Assembly: GCF_026627505.1 (NCBI RefSeq)
Contig: NZ_JAPNLK010000023.1
Location: forward strand, 33,332 to 97,331
DNA from: Streptomyces sp. H27-H5
GTDB lineage: Bacteria; Actinomycetota; Actinomycetes; Streptomycetales; Streptomycetaceae
Length of the DNA stretch: 64,000 nucleotides
Reading direction: 5' to 3'
Shown: positions 43,885 to 53,436 of the stretch, piece by piece
Layout of the letters: each line of letters starts with the position of its first letter
Numbering within the stretch: the first letter of the stretch is position 1
Translations under genes and position numbers: made by a program
The notes under the pieces: generated by a model
The model's database searches: none
What the model saw: only the letters and a program-made list of their open reading frames with translations
Told to the model about the DNA's origin: nothing

Positions 43885-45324
43885 ATGCCGCTCCTCGACC
43901 CGACGCTCTGGCAGGACGGACCCACCCTGACCGGCGGAACCGCCCCGGTCGTCGAACCCGCGACCGGACGTACCCTCGCCACGCTGGACCTCGCCTCGCC
44001 CGCCGACGTGGCGGAGGCCGCCGTGCGCGCCCGGGCCGTGCAGTCCGATTGGGCGCGGGCCACCCACCTGGAGCGGTCGGCGGTCCTGCGCCGCGCCGGG
44101 GACCTGTTCACGACCCACGCGCCGGAGCTGAGGGACTGGCTCGTGCGCGAGTCCGGTTCGATTCCCGGCAAGGCGGAGTTCGAGCTGCACGTGGCCGCCC
44201 AGGAGTGCTACGAGGCCGCCGCGCTGGCCTCGCGACCGGCCGGGCAGGTACTGCCGAGCGAGGCGCCCCGACTCTCCTTCACCCGCCGGGTGCCGGCCGG
44301 GGTGGTCGGGGTCGTCGCCCCGTTCAACGCGCCGCTGATCCTGTCGATCCGCTCGGTCGCGCCGGCGCTCGCCCTCGGCAACGCGGTGCTGCTCAAGCCG
44401 GACCGCCGGACCGCCGTCTGCGGCGGCCTCGCCCTCGCGGCGGTCTTCGCCGCCGCAGGCCTGCCGGCCGGGCTGCTGCACGTGCTGCCCGGGGACGCCC
44501 GGACGGGCGCCGCGGTGGTCGAGGACCCCCGCATCCGTGTGGTGTCGTTCACCGGCTCCACCGCCGCCGGTCGCACCGTCGGTGAACTGGCGGGCCGTCA
44601 CCTCAAGCGCGCTCACCTGGAGTTGGGTGGCAACTCGGCGCTCGTCGTGCTGGAGGACGCCGACGTCGAGGCGGCCGTCGCGCAGGCCTCCTGGGGCTCC
44701 TTCTTCCACCAGGGCCAGATCTGCATGACCGCCGGACGGCATCTCGTCCACGCGTCGCTGTACGACGAGTACGTCGAGAGGCTCGCCGCGCGGGCGGAGG
44801 AGCTGGCGGTCGGGGACCCGTACCGGGACCGGGTCCACCTGGGCCCGCTGATCGACGAAGACCAGGTCCGGCGGGTCCACGCGCTGGTCGAGGCGAGCAC
44901 CGCCCAGGGCGCCAAGCTCGTCGCGGGCGGCACCCACCGGGGGCTCTTCTACCGTCCGACCGTACTGGCGGGCGTCGCGGACGACACACCCGCCTACGCG
45001 GAGGAGGTCTTCGGTCCGGTGGCGCCCGTACGGTCCTTCGCGACGGAGGAGGAGGCGGTGGCGTTGGCCTCGGCGGGCCCGTACGGGCTCTCCCTGGGGA
45101 TCGTCACCCGTGATGCCGCGCACGGGCTGGAGCTGGCCGACCGCATCCCGACCGGCATCGCGCACGTCAACGACCAGACGGTGAACGACGAGGCCGTGGC
45201 CCCCTTCGGAGGGGTCGGCGTCTCGGGCACGGGGGCCCGGTTCGGCGGGGAGGCGAACCTGGACGCCTTCACCGAACTCCGCTGGACCACGGTGCGCGCC
45301 ACCCCGGCCAGCCACCCGTTCTGA
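43885..45324 (+). CDS. aldehyde dehydrogenase, benzaldehyde dehydrogenase (NAD+) type
   Basis: 479 residues. VVGVVAPFNAPLILSIRSVAPALALGNAVLLKP, the nucleotide-binding FTGSTAAGRTVG, catalytic Glu in HLELGGNSALVVL and catalytic Cys in FFHQGQICMTAGRH are all in place. The HQGQICMTAGR context and short N-terminus are those of aryl-aldehyde (benzaldehyde/vanillin) dehydrogenases. It would oxidise an aromatic aldehyde to its acid, feeding the beta-ketoadipate route suggested by the upstream thiolase. GGAGG lies ten bases before the ATG. Confidence 0.9.
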   Translation: MPLLDPTLWQDGPTLTGGTAPVVEPATGRTLATLDLASPADVAEAAVRARAVQSDWARATHLERSAVLRRAGDLFTTHAPELRDWLVRESGSIPGKAEFELHVAAQECYEAAALASRPAGQVLPSEAPRLSFTRRVPAGVVGVVAPFNAPLILSIRSVAPALALGNAVLLKPDRRTAVCGGLALAAVFAAAGLPAGLLHVLPGDARTGAAVVEDPRIRVVSFTGSTAAGRTVGELAGRHLKRAHLELGGNSALVVLEDADVEAAVAQASWGSFFHQGQICMTAGRHLVHASLYDEYVERLAARAEELAVGDPYRDRVHLGPLIDEDQVRRVHALVEASTAQGAKLVAGGTHRGLFYRPTVLAGVADDTPAYAEEVFGPVAPVRSFATEEEAVALASAGPYGLSLGIVTRDAAHGLELADRIPTGIAHVNDQTVNDEAVAPFGGVGVSGTGARFGGEANLDAFTELRWTTVRATPASHPF

Positions 45325-45449
45325 GGCCGATCGCCCCGGTGCAGGGAGGAACGTTCTCGCAGCTCAGCGGGGTGCGGGGGCGGGATGGAATTCATGGGGC
45401 GGGCCATTCGTTCAAGCAGCACACGCACCAATCAGGAGGTTTGAACACC

Positions 45450-45845
45450 GTGGCAACCGTGGAGCTGACCAAGGACAACTTCGACCAGACGGTCAGCGAG
45501 AACCCGTTCGTGCTGATCGACTTCTGGGCGGGCTGGTGCCGACCCTGCCTCCAGTTCGCGCCGGTCTACGAGAAGGCCTCCGAGGCGAACCCGGACCTCG
45601 TCTTCGCCAAGGTGGACACCGAGGCGCAGCAGGAGCTGGCCGGAGCCTTCGAGATCACCTCGATCCCGACGCTGATGATCGTCCGCGACCAGGTGGCGAT
45701 CTTCTCCCAGCCCGGCGCGCTGCCGGAGGCGGCGCTGACCGACCTCATCGCGCAGGCCCGTGCCCTCGACATGGACGAGATCAGGGCGAAGATCGCGGCG
45801 GAGCAGGCCAAGGCCACGGGGGACTCCGGCACGCCGGAGGCCTGA
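45450..45845 (+). CDS. thioredoxin with WCRPC active site
   Basis: 131 residues. VATVELTKDNFDQTVSENPFVLIDFWAGWCRPCLQFAPVYEKAS shows the thioredoxin fold and the CxxC, but with Arg-Pro instead of Gly-Pro between the cysteines. The cis-proline is in SIPTLMIV. A charged helical tail of about 25 residues follows the fold. The GTG at 45450 is chosen because CAGGAGG lies ten bases before it. The neighbouring flavin disulfide reductase starts 42 bases downstream on the same strand, so a thiol-redox partnership is plausible. Confidence 0.93.
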   Translation: MATVELTKDNFDQTVSENPFVLIDFWAGWCRPCLQFAPVYEKASEANPDLVFAKVDTEAQQELAGAFEITSIPTLMIVRDQVAIFSQPGALPEAALTDLIAQARALDMDEIRAKIAAEQAKATGDSGTPEA

Positions 45846-45887
45846 GATTGTCACCACCGCCCCCGGCCTGCCGTGACACTGGTCCGT

Positions 45888-47318
45888 ATGACTGAAGCGG
45901 TGGAGTACGACGTGGTGGTGCTGGGCGCGGGCCCGGTCGGAGAGAACATCGCCGACCGGGTTCGCGCCGCCGGGTTGAGCACGGCCGTGGTGGAGAGCGA
46001 GCTGGTGGGCGGCGAGTGCTCGTACTGGGCCTGCGTGCCGAGCAAGGCGCTGCTGCGTCCGGCGCTGGCCCGGGCGGACGCGCGCCGCGTTCCGGGCTTG
46101 GCGGGGGCCGTCCAGGGGCCCCTGGACGCGGAGGCGGTGTTCGCGCACCGCGACTATTGGACCGGGAACTGGAAGGACGACGGCCAGGTCGACTGGCTGG
46201 ACTCCATCGGGGCGGACGTCTACCGGGGCCACGGGCGGCTCTACGGGATCCGCAAGGTCGCCGTCACCAGCCCCGAGGGCGAGCACCACGTGCTCGCCGC
46301 CCGGCACGCGGTGGTCGTGGCGCCCGGCACCCGGGCCGTGATCCCCGACCTGCCCGGCATCGCCGGCGCGCGGCCCTGGACGAGCCGTGAGACGACCTCC
46401 GCCCGCCAGGTGCCGGGCCGCTTGCTGATCGTCGGCGGCGGCGTCGTCGCCGCCGAGATGGCCACCGCCTGGCAGGCGCTGGGTTCCCGGGTGACCGTGC
46501 TGGTGCGCGGCTCGCGGCTGCTGCCGAGGATGGAACCGTTCGCCGGGGAGCTGGTCGCGCAGGCGCTGGAGGAGGCGGGCGCGGTGGTCCGTACGGGCGT
46601 GACCGTGGAGGCGGTCGTCCGTGACGGTCCCACCGGACCGGTCACGGTGGTGTTGGAGGGCGGCGAGACTCTGGAGGGCGACGAGCTGCTGATCGCGACC
46701 GGTCGCGCGCCGCGCACCGAGGACATCGGCCTCGACACCGTCGGCCTGACCCCCGGCGACTGGATCGCGGTGGACGACGGCTGCCGGGTCCCGGGCCACG
46801 ACTGGCTGTACGCCGTCGGCGACGTCAACCACCGTGCGCTGCTGACCCACCAGGGCAAGTACCAGGCCCGGATCGCGGGCGCGGCCATCGCGGCCCGAGC
46901 GGCCGGAAACGGCCCGCTCGACACCGAGCCGTGGGGCGCGCACACGGCCACCGCCGACACGCGGGCCCTGCCGCAGGCGGTGTTCACCGAGCCCGAGGCG
47001 GCGTCGGTCGGGCCGACCCTGGCCGAGGCGGAACGCGCCGGACTGCGGGTCCGCGCCGTGGACTACGACCTCGGCAAGGTCTCCGGCGCCGGCCTGTACG
47101 CCGACGGATACCGGGGACGGGCCCGGATGGTCGTGGACCTCGACCGGGACGTCCTGGTCGGCGCCACGTTCGTGGGTCCCGGCGCGGCCGAACTGTTGCA
47201 CGCGGCCACCATCGCGGTCGCGGGCGAGGTCCCGATCGACCGCCTGTGGCACGCGGTCCCGGCGTTCCCGACCATCAGCGAGATCTGGCTCCGCCTGCTG
47301 GAGACCTACCGGGGCTGA
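45888..47318 (+). CDS. FAD-dependent pyridine nucleotide-disulfide oxidoreductase (mercuric reductase/Lpd-like)
   Basis: 476 residues. FAD fold VVVLGAGPVGENIADRV, redox-active pair in GGECSYWACVPSKALLRP (C-x4-C), NAD(P) fold LLIVGGGVVAAEMATAW, second FAD stretch WLYAVGDVNHRALLTHQGKYQARIAG, and a dimer-interface end HAVPAFPTISEIW in place of the common HxHPTxSE. The first His of that motif is displaced, so disulfide chemistry may differ from lipoamide dehydrogenase. No N-terminal metal-binding domain is present, so mercury reduction is not indicated. The substrate is unknown; the adjacent WCRPC thioredoxin is a candidate. Confidence 0.9.
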   Translation: MTEAVEYDVVVLGAGPVGENIADRVRAAGLSTAVVESELVGGECSYWACVPSKALLRPALARADARRVPGLAGAVQGPLDAEAVFAHRDYWTGNWKDDGQVDWLDSIGADVYRGHGRLYGIRKVAVTSPEGEHHVLAARHAVVVAPGTRAVIPDLPGIAGARPWTSRETTSARQVPGRLLIVGGGVVAAEMATAWQALGSRVTVLVRGSRLLPRMEPFAGELVAQALEEAGAVVRTGVTVEAVVRDGPTGPVTVVLEGGETLEGDELLIATGRAPRTEDIGLDTVGLTPGDWIAVDDGCRVPGHDWLYAVGDVNHRALLTHQGKYQARIAGAAIAARAAGNGPLDTEPWGAHTATADTRALPQAVFTEPEAASVGPTLAEAERAGLRVRAVDYDLGKVSGAGLYADGYRGRARMVVDLDRDVLVGATFVGPGAAELLHAATIAVAGEVPIDRLWHAVPAFPTISEIWLRLLETYRG

Positions 47319-47376
47319 CCCGCGGCCTTCGAGGGCCCCGCCCCCGGCTTCCTCGTAGGGCGCCTCCCGACCGCCC

Positions 47377-47634
47377 GTGTCGCCTTCGCGATCGCCCCTC
47401 TCGCCCGCGCCGGGCACCTCCGGGCCTGCGGCCGCGCCGCTCGGCGGGCCCGCCCCGGGTGACGGGGGTCCGCCCGCCGACGGGTCCGGGGCGCCGCCGC
47501 CCGGCGCCCGGGCGCACGGCTCGCCGGCCGCCGCCGCGGGCGCCGCACTCGTCCTCACGGGAACCGCCGCCGCTCTGGTGGCCGCCGGTCGGGTGCTCGT
47601 CGGGATCCGCCGGGGGACGGTCGAACCAGGCTGA
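47377..47634 (+). CDS. possible small membrane protein (low confidence)
   Basis: 85 residues from a GTG: a Pro/Gly/Ala/Ser-rich N-terminal half, then one hydrophobic segment (AAAAGAALVLTGTAAALVAAG) and a short basic end. The composition resembles out-of-frame GC-rich sequence, but the frame fills most of the 373-base gap between the reductase and the phosphoesterase and ends in a plausible tail anchor. No family is known. Confidence 0.3.
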   Translation: MSPSRSPLSPAPGTSGPAAAPLGGPAPGDGGPPADGSGAPPPGARAHGSPAAAAGAALVLTGTAAALVAAGRVLVGIRRGTVEPG

Positions 47635-47691
47635 TCCGCCGCAGGGACGGGCCTGTTGAATGGTGGCACCCGAGTGAAGGAGCGACCGTCC

Positions 47692-48453
47692 GTGACAGTC
47701 ATCGCCCACCTCAGCGACATCCACCTCGACGGCGGCGCGCGCGCCGCGGATCGTACCCGCGCCGTCATGAGGTACCTGGAAGAGCTGCCGTACGACCTGG
47801 ACGCGGTCCTGGTGAGCGGCGACATCGCCGACCACGGCAGCCCCACCGAGTACGCGGAGGCCCGCAAGGCCCTGGTCTCCCGCCATCCCCTGGTGGTCTG
47901 CCCCGGCAACCACGACGAACGCGTGGCCTTCCGGCGGGACCTCCTCGGCGAGGCGGAGCCGACCGCGGCGCCCGTCGACCAGGTCCTGCGCGGCGAGGGG
48001 TTCGTGCTCGCGGTCTGCGATTCGTCGGTGCCCGGCGAGCATCAGGGCTTCCTGGAGGACTCCACGGTGGCCTGGCTGGACGGCGTACTGGACGGGACCC
48101 CGCGCGAGGTCCCCGTGCTGGTGGCCTTCCACCACCCGCCCGTGTCCCTGCACATCCCCTACGTCGACGGGATCCGGCAGTTCGGCGAGGACCGGTTGGC
48201 GGACCTCGCCGAGCGGCACCCGCACCTCACGGCCTTCCTGTGCGGGCACGCCCACACGGGGGCCGCGACCACCTTCGCGGGCCGGCCGCTGCTGGTGGCG
48301 CCGGGCGTGGTGTCCACCACCCGGCTTCCCTGGGAGGCCCGCAGCGGGGAGAACGAGTACGTCCACCTCGACGAGCCGCCGGTCGTCGCCTTCCACGTGA
48401 TCGGTGACGACGGCCGGCTGACCACCCACTACCGGGTGGTCGTCACCCGGTAG
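47692..48453 (+). CDS. metallophosphoesterase (3',5'-cyclic-nucleotide phosphodiesterase-like)
   Basis: 253 residues of the calcineurin-like superfamily. Metal ligands appear in order: HLSDIHLDG (DxH), LVSGDIADHG (GD), VVCPGNHDE (GNH), FHHPPV, and CGHAHTG (GHxH). The CpdA-like length and the HHPP motif suggest cyclic-AMP or other cyclic-nucleotide phosphodiesterase activity. The GTG at 47692 has GAAGGAG nine bases upstream. Its last 25 bases overlap the convergent DUF2087 gene. Confidence 0.92.
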   Translation: MTVIAHLSDIHLDGGARAADRTRAVMRYLEELPYDLDAVLVSGDIADHGSPTEYAEARKALVSRHPLVVCPGNHDERVAFRRDLLGEAEPTAAPVDQVLRGEGFVLAVCDSSVPGEHQGFLEDSTVAWLDGVLDGTPREVPVLVAFHHPPVSLHIPYVDGIRQFGEDRLADLAERHPHLTAFLCGHAHTGAATTFAGRPLLVAPGVVSTTRLPWEARSGENEYVHLDEPPVVAFHVIGDDGRLTTHYRVVVTR

Positions 48454-48737
48454 CTGCTGCCGTCGCGGGCGCGCGTGAGGCGACCCGAGGTGATCAGGTA
48501 CCTCCGCAGGGCGGAGCAGTCCTCGTGCACGATGCGCAGCGCGTCGTTCACCTCGGGCTCGGTGTAGTCCCGGTCCGGGGTGAACAGGGTCTCCGTGAGG
48601 TGGGCCAGCAGTTGTTCGCGGCGGGCGACCTTGCGGGGGATCGCGATGAGGCGGCCGTCGGAGAAGAGGTCCGAGACGCCTCGGGGGGTGCGGGGGGGTT
48701 GTTCGGTGTGTGGCAGTGGTGCGGTGGTGTGTGACAT
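48429..48737 (-). CDS. DUF2087 domain protein
   Basis: 102 residues. LFSDGRLIAIPRKVARREQLLAHLTETLFTPDRDYTEPEVNDALRIVHEDCSALRRYLITSGRLTRARDGSSYR is a complete DUF2087 domain. This small winged-helix-like domain is often found fused to ArsR/MarR regulators but occurs alone here. A DNA-binding role is possible, not shown. It is tail-to-tail overlapping with the phosphoesterase gene. Confidence 0.88.
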   Translation of the reverse strand: MSHTTAPLPHTEQPPRTPRGVSDLFSDGRLIAIPRKVARREQLLAHLTETLFTPDRDYTEPEVNDALRIVHEDCSALRRYLITSGRLTRARDGSSYRVTTTR

Positions 48738-48840
48738 GCCGGGCAGCATCACCCGGCAAGGAGCCCCCGGGCAACGGGATTTCCGCCGGGGCCGGCCGCC
48801 GACGCCCCGCTTCGGGTGGGCGGGCCCGGACGCGTCGAAG

Positions 48841-48877
48841 GCCCGCCGACGCCGGAATGGCTCCGGTGCCGGCGGGC
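48841..48877 (-). terminator. terminator hairpin downstream of the DUF6230 operon
   Basis: GCCCGCCG...CGGCGGGC outer stem of eight, continued by an imperfect inner stem (CGCCGG / CCGGTG) and a seven-base loop. It lies about 120 bases past the last gene of the operon, beyond the tandem repeats. Confidence 0.55.
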
Positions 48878-48884
48878 CCGCTCG

Positions 48885-48998
48885 CACGGGTGGTTCACCT
48901 GCGGGTGGTTCTCACGCGGGTGGTTCTCATACGGGTGGTTCTCATGCGGCAGGTGACAAGCGGATGCTGCACACGCGGATGGTGCACGCGCGGGTGGT
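48885..48998. repeat. 15-base tandem repeats
   Basis: GGTGGTTC begins at 48889, 48904, 48919 and 48934 with an exact period of 15 (unit GGTGGTTCTCAyrCG), then degenerate copies (GGTGacaa, GGATGctgc, GGATGgtgc) and a further GGTGGTTC at 48993 adjoining the stop codon of the secreted-protein gene. Confidence 0.7.
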
Positions 48999-50799
<1,801 letters not shown>

Positions 50800-50846
50800 G
50801 AGATCGTCCCTTATCTCGGCTGTGCACCTTTGTTACCGACGAGTTG

Positions 50847-50875
50847 AATGTAAGAGTGCCAATGGAGGTTGGCAA
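50847..50875 (-). promoter_or_regulatory. DUF6230 operon promoter with overlapping operator
   Basis: On the minus strand TTGCCA, a 17-base spacer and TACATT form a good vegetative promoter about 50 bases before the DUF6230 start. An inverted repeat TGCCAA-N6-TTGGCA (50857-50874) covers the -35 end and most of the spacer, where a bound protein would block transcription. The MerR gene upstream is one candidate regulator. Confidence 0.65.
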
Positions 50876-50917
50876 GGTTGCCGGAGCGTACCGTTTCGGC
50901 CGACTCCTACTGGCCGG

Positions 50918-51673
50918 TCACTGCTCCGCGCGCAGGAGTTCGGCGACCTCCGCGGCCACCCTCCGCTCCATGGCCCGGGCGAATTCCGAGGCCACGACCT
51001 CACCCGCCACCGGGCGCAACGCGGACACCGCCTCGGACACGTGATCCAGTTGGCCGGCCGAAAGGCGCTCCAGCCCGTCCGGGCCGATCACATGCCGGCG
51101 GAACAGTCCGACGAACCGGTCCGCGAGCGCGGCCGCCTGTGTCTGCACGAAGTCGGCCGCGTCCAGGATCTCCGCCAGCGGCACCCCCTGCCGCACCAGC
51201 GTCAGCGTCGCCTCCAGCAACCGCCCGCTCAGGTGCGTGACCCGGTCCCCGTCGATCCGTACGTACCCCAACTCGGCCGCACGCCGGGTGTCTTCGGCGG
51301 TCGCGGTCGGCCCGAACAGCGCGCGCAGCTCCGCCAACGTCATCGTGACGGGCACCTCTTGGACCCAGTCGCGAGTCATCGCCCGCTCCAGACCCAGGAG
51401 TTGGGACAGTCCGCCACCGCGGTCCCACGCGTCGAGCAGCTCGGAGATGCCGTTCACGGTGTAGCCGCGCCCCAGCAGGTCGTTGATCAGACGCAGCCGG
51501 GTCAGGTGGTCGTCGGAGTACCAGGCGACCCGGCCCTCACGGCGCGGCGGCGGCAGCAACCCGCGCTCCTGGTAGTAGCGCAGGTTGCGCACCTTGACGC
51601 CCGCCGCCCGGGCCACGTCCTCCCGGCGATAGCGCCCGCCGGCGCGTCCGTCCTGTTCCCCCTGGCTGTCCAC
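50918..51673 (-). CDS. MerR-family transcriptional regulator
   Basis: 251 residues. N-terminal winged helix RREDVARAAGVKVRNLRYYQERGLLPPPRREGRVAWYSDDHLTRLRLINDLLGRGYTVNGI. The long helical C-terminal domain lacks an obvious metal-binding Cys set, so an organic ligand or a protein partner is likelier than a metal. It lies upstream of the DUF6230 operon on the same strand. GTG start at 51673. Confidence 0.92.
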   Translation of the reverse strand: MDSQGEQDGRAGGRYRREDVARAAGVKVRNLRYYQERGLLPPPRREGRVAWYSDDHLTRLRLINDLLGRGYTVNGISELLDAWDRGGGLSQLLGLERAMTRDWVQEVPVTMTLAELRALFGPTATAEDTRRAAELGYVRIDGDRVTHLSGRLLEATLTLVRQGVPLAEILDAADFVQTQAAALADRFVGLFRRHVIGPDGLERLSAGQLDHVSEAVSALRPVAGEVVASEFARAMERRVAAEVAELLRAEQ

Positions 51674-51712
51674 GCGGCAGAGTGTAGGACGTACTGGCAG
51701 GTCACATGGGCC

Positions 51713-52918
51713 TTACGGGCGTTGGTCGCGCTCCATCCGCTTGACCGCCCGCAACACGACGAACTTCGGCTCGCTCGCGGTGACCTCGCTGTTGCCGAAC
51801 AGCCGCTTCAGGTGCGTGTGGTAGCCCATGTGGCGATTGGCGACGACCCACAGCTCGCCACCCGGCCGCAGCGCCTTGCGCGACTGCGCGAACATGCGCA
51901 GCGCCGTGGCGTCCGTCGTCGCCTGGTGGGAGTGGAACGGCGGATTGCACAGGATCAGGTCCACCGAACCCGGGTCCAGCATCGCGACCCCGTCACCGAC
52001 GAGGAAGTCGGCCCGCTCCCGCTCGTGCGTCACGTTGGCGCGGAACGTGGCCTTCGCGGAGGCCACCGCCTGGTACGACTCGTCCGTGAACACGATCTCG
52101 GCCCGCGGGTCCGCGACCGCGACCGCCGTGCCGACGACCCCGTTGCCGCAGCCGAGGTCCACGACGCGGGCCCCGTCCGTGTTGGTCGGGATGCTCTGGA
52201 GGAAGAAACGGGTGCCGACGTCGAGCCGGTCGGCGCAGAAGATGCCGGCGTGGTTGACCACGGTCAGCCCGGCGCCCGAGCCCCCGTCCTCGTCCACGAC
52301 GTACGTCAGCGGCCACGGGCCGGGGGTCACGGCGTGCGTGGCCCCGGGGGTGCCCGGCGTACAGAAGATCAGTCGGGCCTTCTTCTCCGCGAGCGAGGTC
52401 TTCGTCGGCCCGAGGATCCGCTCGAAGAGCCGCAGCGTGGAGGTGTGGATCTCCTTGACCATGCCCGTGCCCACCACGACCGTGCCCGCGTGCACGTGCG
52501 GAGCCAGCCGGTGCAGCTGGTCCTCCAGCAGCGCCAGGCTCTTCGGGACCCGGACGAGGAGCACGTCGATCCGCTCCGGCGGCGCGTCCTGCGTGGTCAG
52601 CAGCCGCACCGTGTCCTTGGCGGTCCCGATCCCGGCACGATCCAGGTTCGCCATGGTGGCCGAGCGGGTCAGCGAGGAGTCGGTGATCTGCGTCGGGTGG
52701 AACGCGGCCAGGGCCGTCGTCAGCGTGCCCCAACGGTCCCCGATCACGGTGATCTGCCGATCGCCGGTGAGATCCACCGGGCCGCGTTCCCCGGTACCGG
52801 ATTCGAGGTGCCGCAGCAGGTACTCATCGGCGGCATCCCAGGCGCGGAGGCGATCGCGCGGGTCCTGGGGGAAGCGGGTGAGTTCGTAGGAGCCGAAAGG
52901 CGTGGTCAGACGGTTCAT
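51713..52918 (-). CDS. class I SAM methyltransferase, RlmG/RsmC-like (23S rRNA G1835 type)
   Basis: 401 residues with the duplicated methyltransferase layout of RlmG/RsmC: a degenerate N-terminal Rossmann half, then an active C-terminal half with VVDLGCGNGVVGTAVA (SAM binding), VFTDESYQAV and the N-methyltransferase signature LILCNPPFHSHQ. RlmG makes N2-methylguanine in 23S rRNA; the length and the CNPPFH motif fit, but RsmC-type 16S specificity cannot be excluded. Confidence 0.85.
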   Translation of the reverse strand: MNRLTTPFGSYELTRFPQDPRDRLRAWDAADEYLLRHLESGTGERGPVDLTGDRQITVIGDRWGTLTTALAAFHPTQITDSSLTRSATMANLDRAGIGTAKDTVRLLTTQDAPPERIDVLLVRVPKSLALLEDQLHRLAPHVHAGTVVVGTGMVKEIHTSTLRLFERILGPTKTSLAEKKARLIFCTPGTPGATHAVTPGPWPLTYVVDEDGGSGAGLTVVNHAGIFCADRLDVGTRFFLQSIPTNTDGARVVDLGCGNGVVGTAVAVADPRAEIVFTDESYQAVASAKATFRANVTHERERADFLVGDGVAMLDPGSVDLILCNPPFHSHQATTDATALRMFAQSRKALRPGGELWVVANRHMGYHTHLKRLFGNSEVTASEPKFVVLRAVKRMERDQRP

Positions 52919-52943
52919 ATTCGACCCAGGCTATCCGAGACGA

Positions 52944-52975
52944 CCGCCCGGCCCCGCATGGGCGGGGCCGGGCGG
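52944..52975 (-). terminator. terminator of the TPR gene
   Basis: Perfect 14-base arms CCGCCCGGCCCCGC / GCGGGGCCGGGCGG around a four-base loop, four bases beyond the TPR stop codon. Confidence 0.85.
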
Positions 52976-52979
52976 CGCG

Positions 52980-53330
52980 CTACTCGGGAAACTCGCCCGC
53001 CATCGCGGCGGCGATCCGCAGGTGGGGGCCCGCCTCGGCGGCCCTGCCCTGGCGCTCCAGCGTCCGCCCGAGGAGCAGCCGCGCGTAGTCCTCCACCGGC
53101 CAGCGCTCCAGGATGGCGCGCAGCTCCAGTTCGGCGCGGGACAGCTGTGCGGAGTGGTAGTAGGCGCGGGCCAGCAGCAGCCGGGCAGCCAGCTGCTCGG
53201 GGGCCTCGGCCGTCAGCGAGCCCAGGACGCGGGCGGCGGTGGCGTACTCCTTCGCCTCGAAGAAGAGACCGGCGCGCGCCCAGCGCTCGGCCGGCGTCCC
53301 GTGCTCCAGGTACTCCACCGGCGTGTTCAT
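52980..53330 (-). CDS. small tetratricopeptide-repeat protein
   Basis: 116 residues, almost entirely three TPR-like helical pairs (AERWARAGLFFEAKEYATAARVLGSL, EQLAARLLLARAYYHSAQLSRAELELRAIL, DYARLLLGRTLERQGRAAEAGPHLRIA). Probably a protein-protein adaptor. Divergent from the pirin gene with about 106 bases between them. Confidence 0.85.
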   Translation of the reverse strand: MNTPVEYLEHGTPAERWARAGLFFEAKEYATAARVLGSLTAEAPEQLAARLLLARAYYHSAQLSRAELELRAILERWPVEDYARLLLGRTLERQGRAAEAGPHLRIAAAMAGEFPE

Positions 53331-53436
53331 CGCGTTCCTTCCGCCGTTCCGATGCTCTGTCCGGTCTCCCCAACACGGGGGACCCACCGAACATTCCATG
53401 GAACGCCGGACGCGGCGCGGGGCTAAGTTGTGCCCC

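Noticed and set aside
45888..47318. Mercuric reductase
   Set aside because: No N-terminal heavy-metal domain, no C-terminal vicinal cysteines and no mer genes nearby; only the general disulfide oxidoreductase fold is supported.
48885..48998. CRISPR-like repeat array
   Set aside because: The period is only 15 bases with no spacers of independent sequence, and there are no cas genes; it is a plain tandem repeat.
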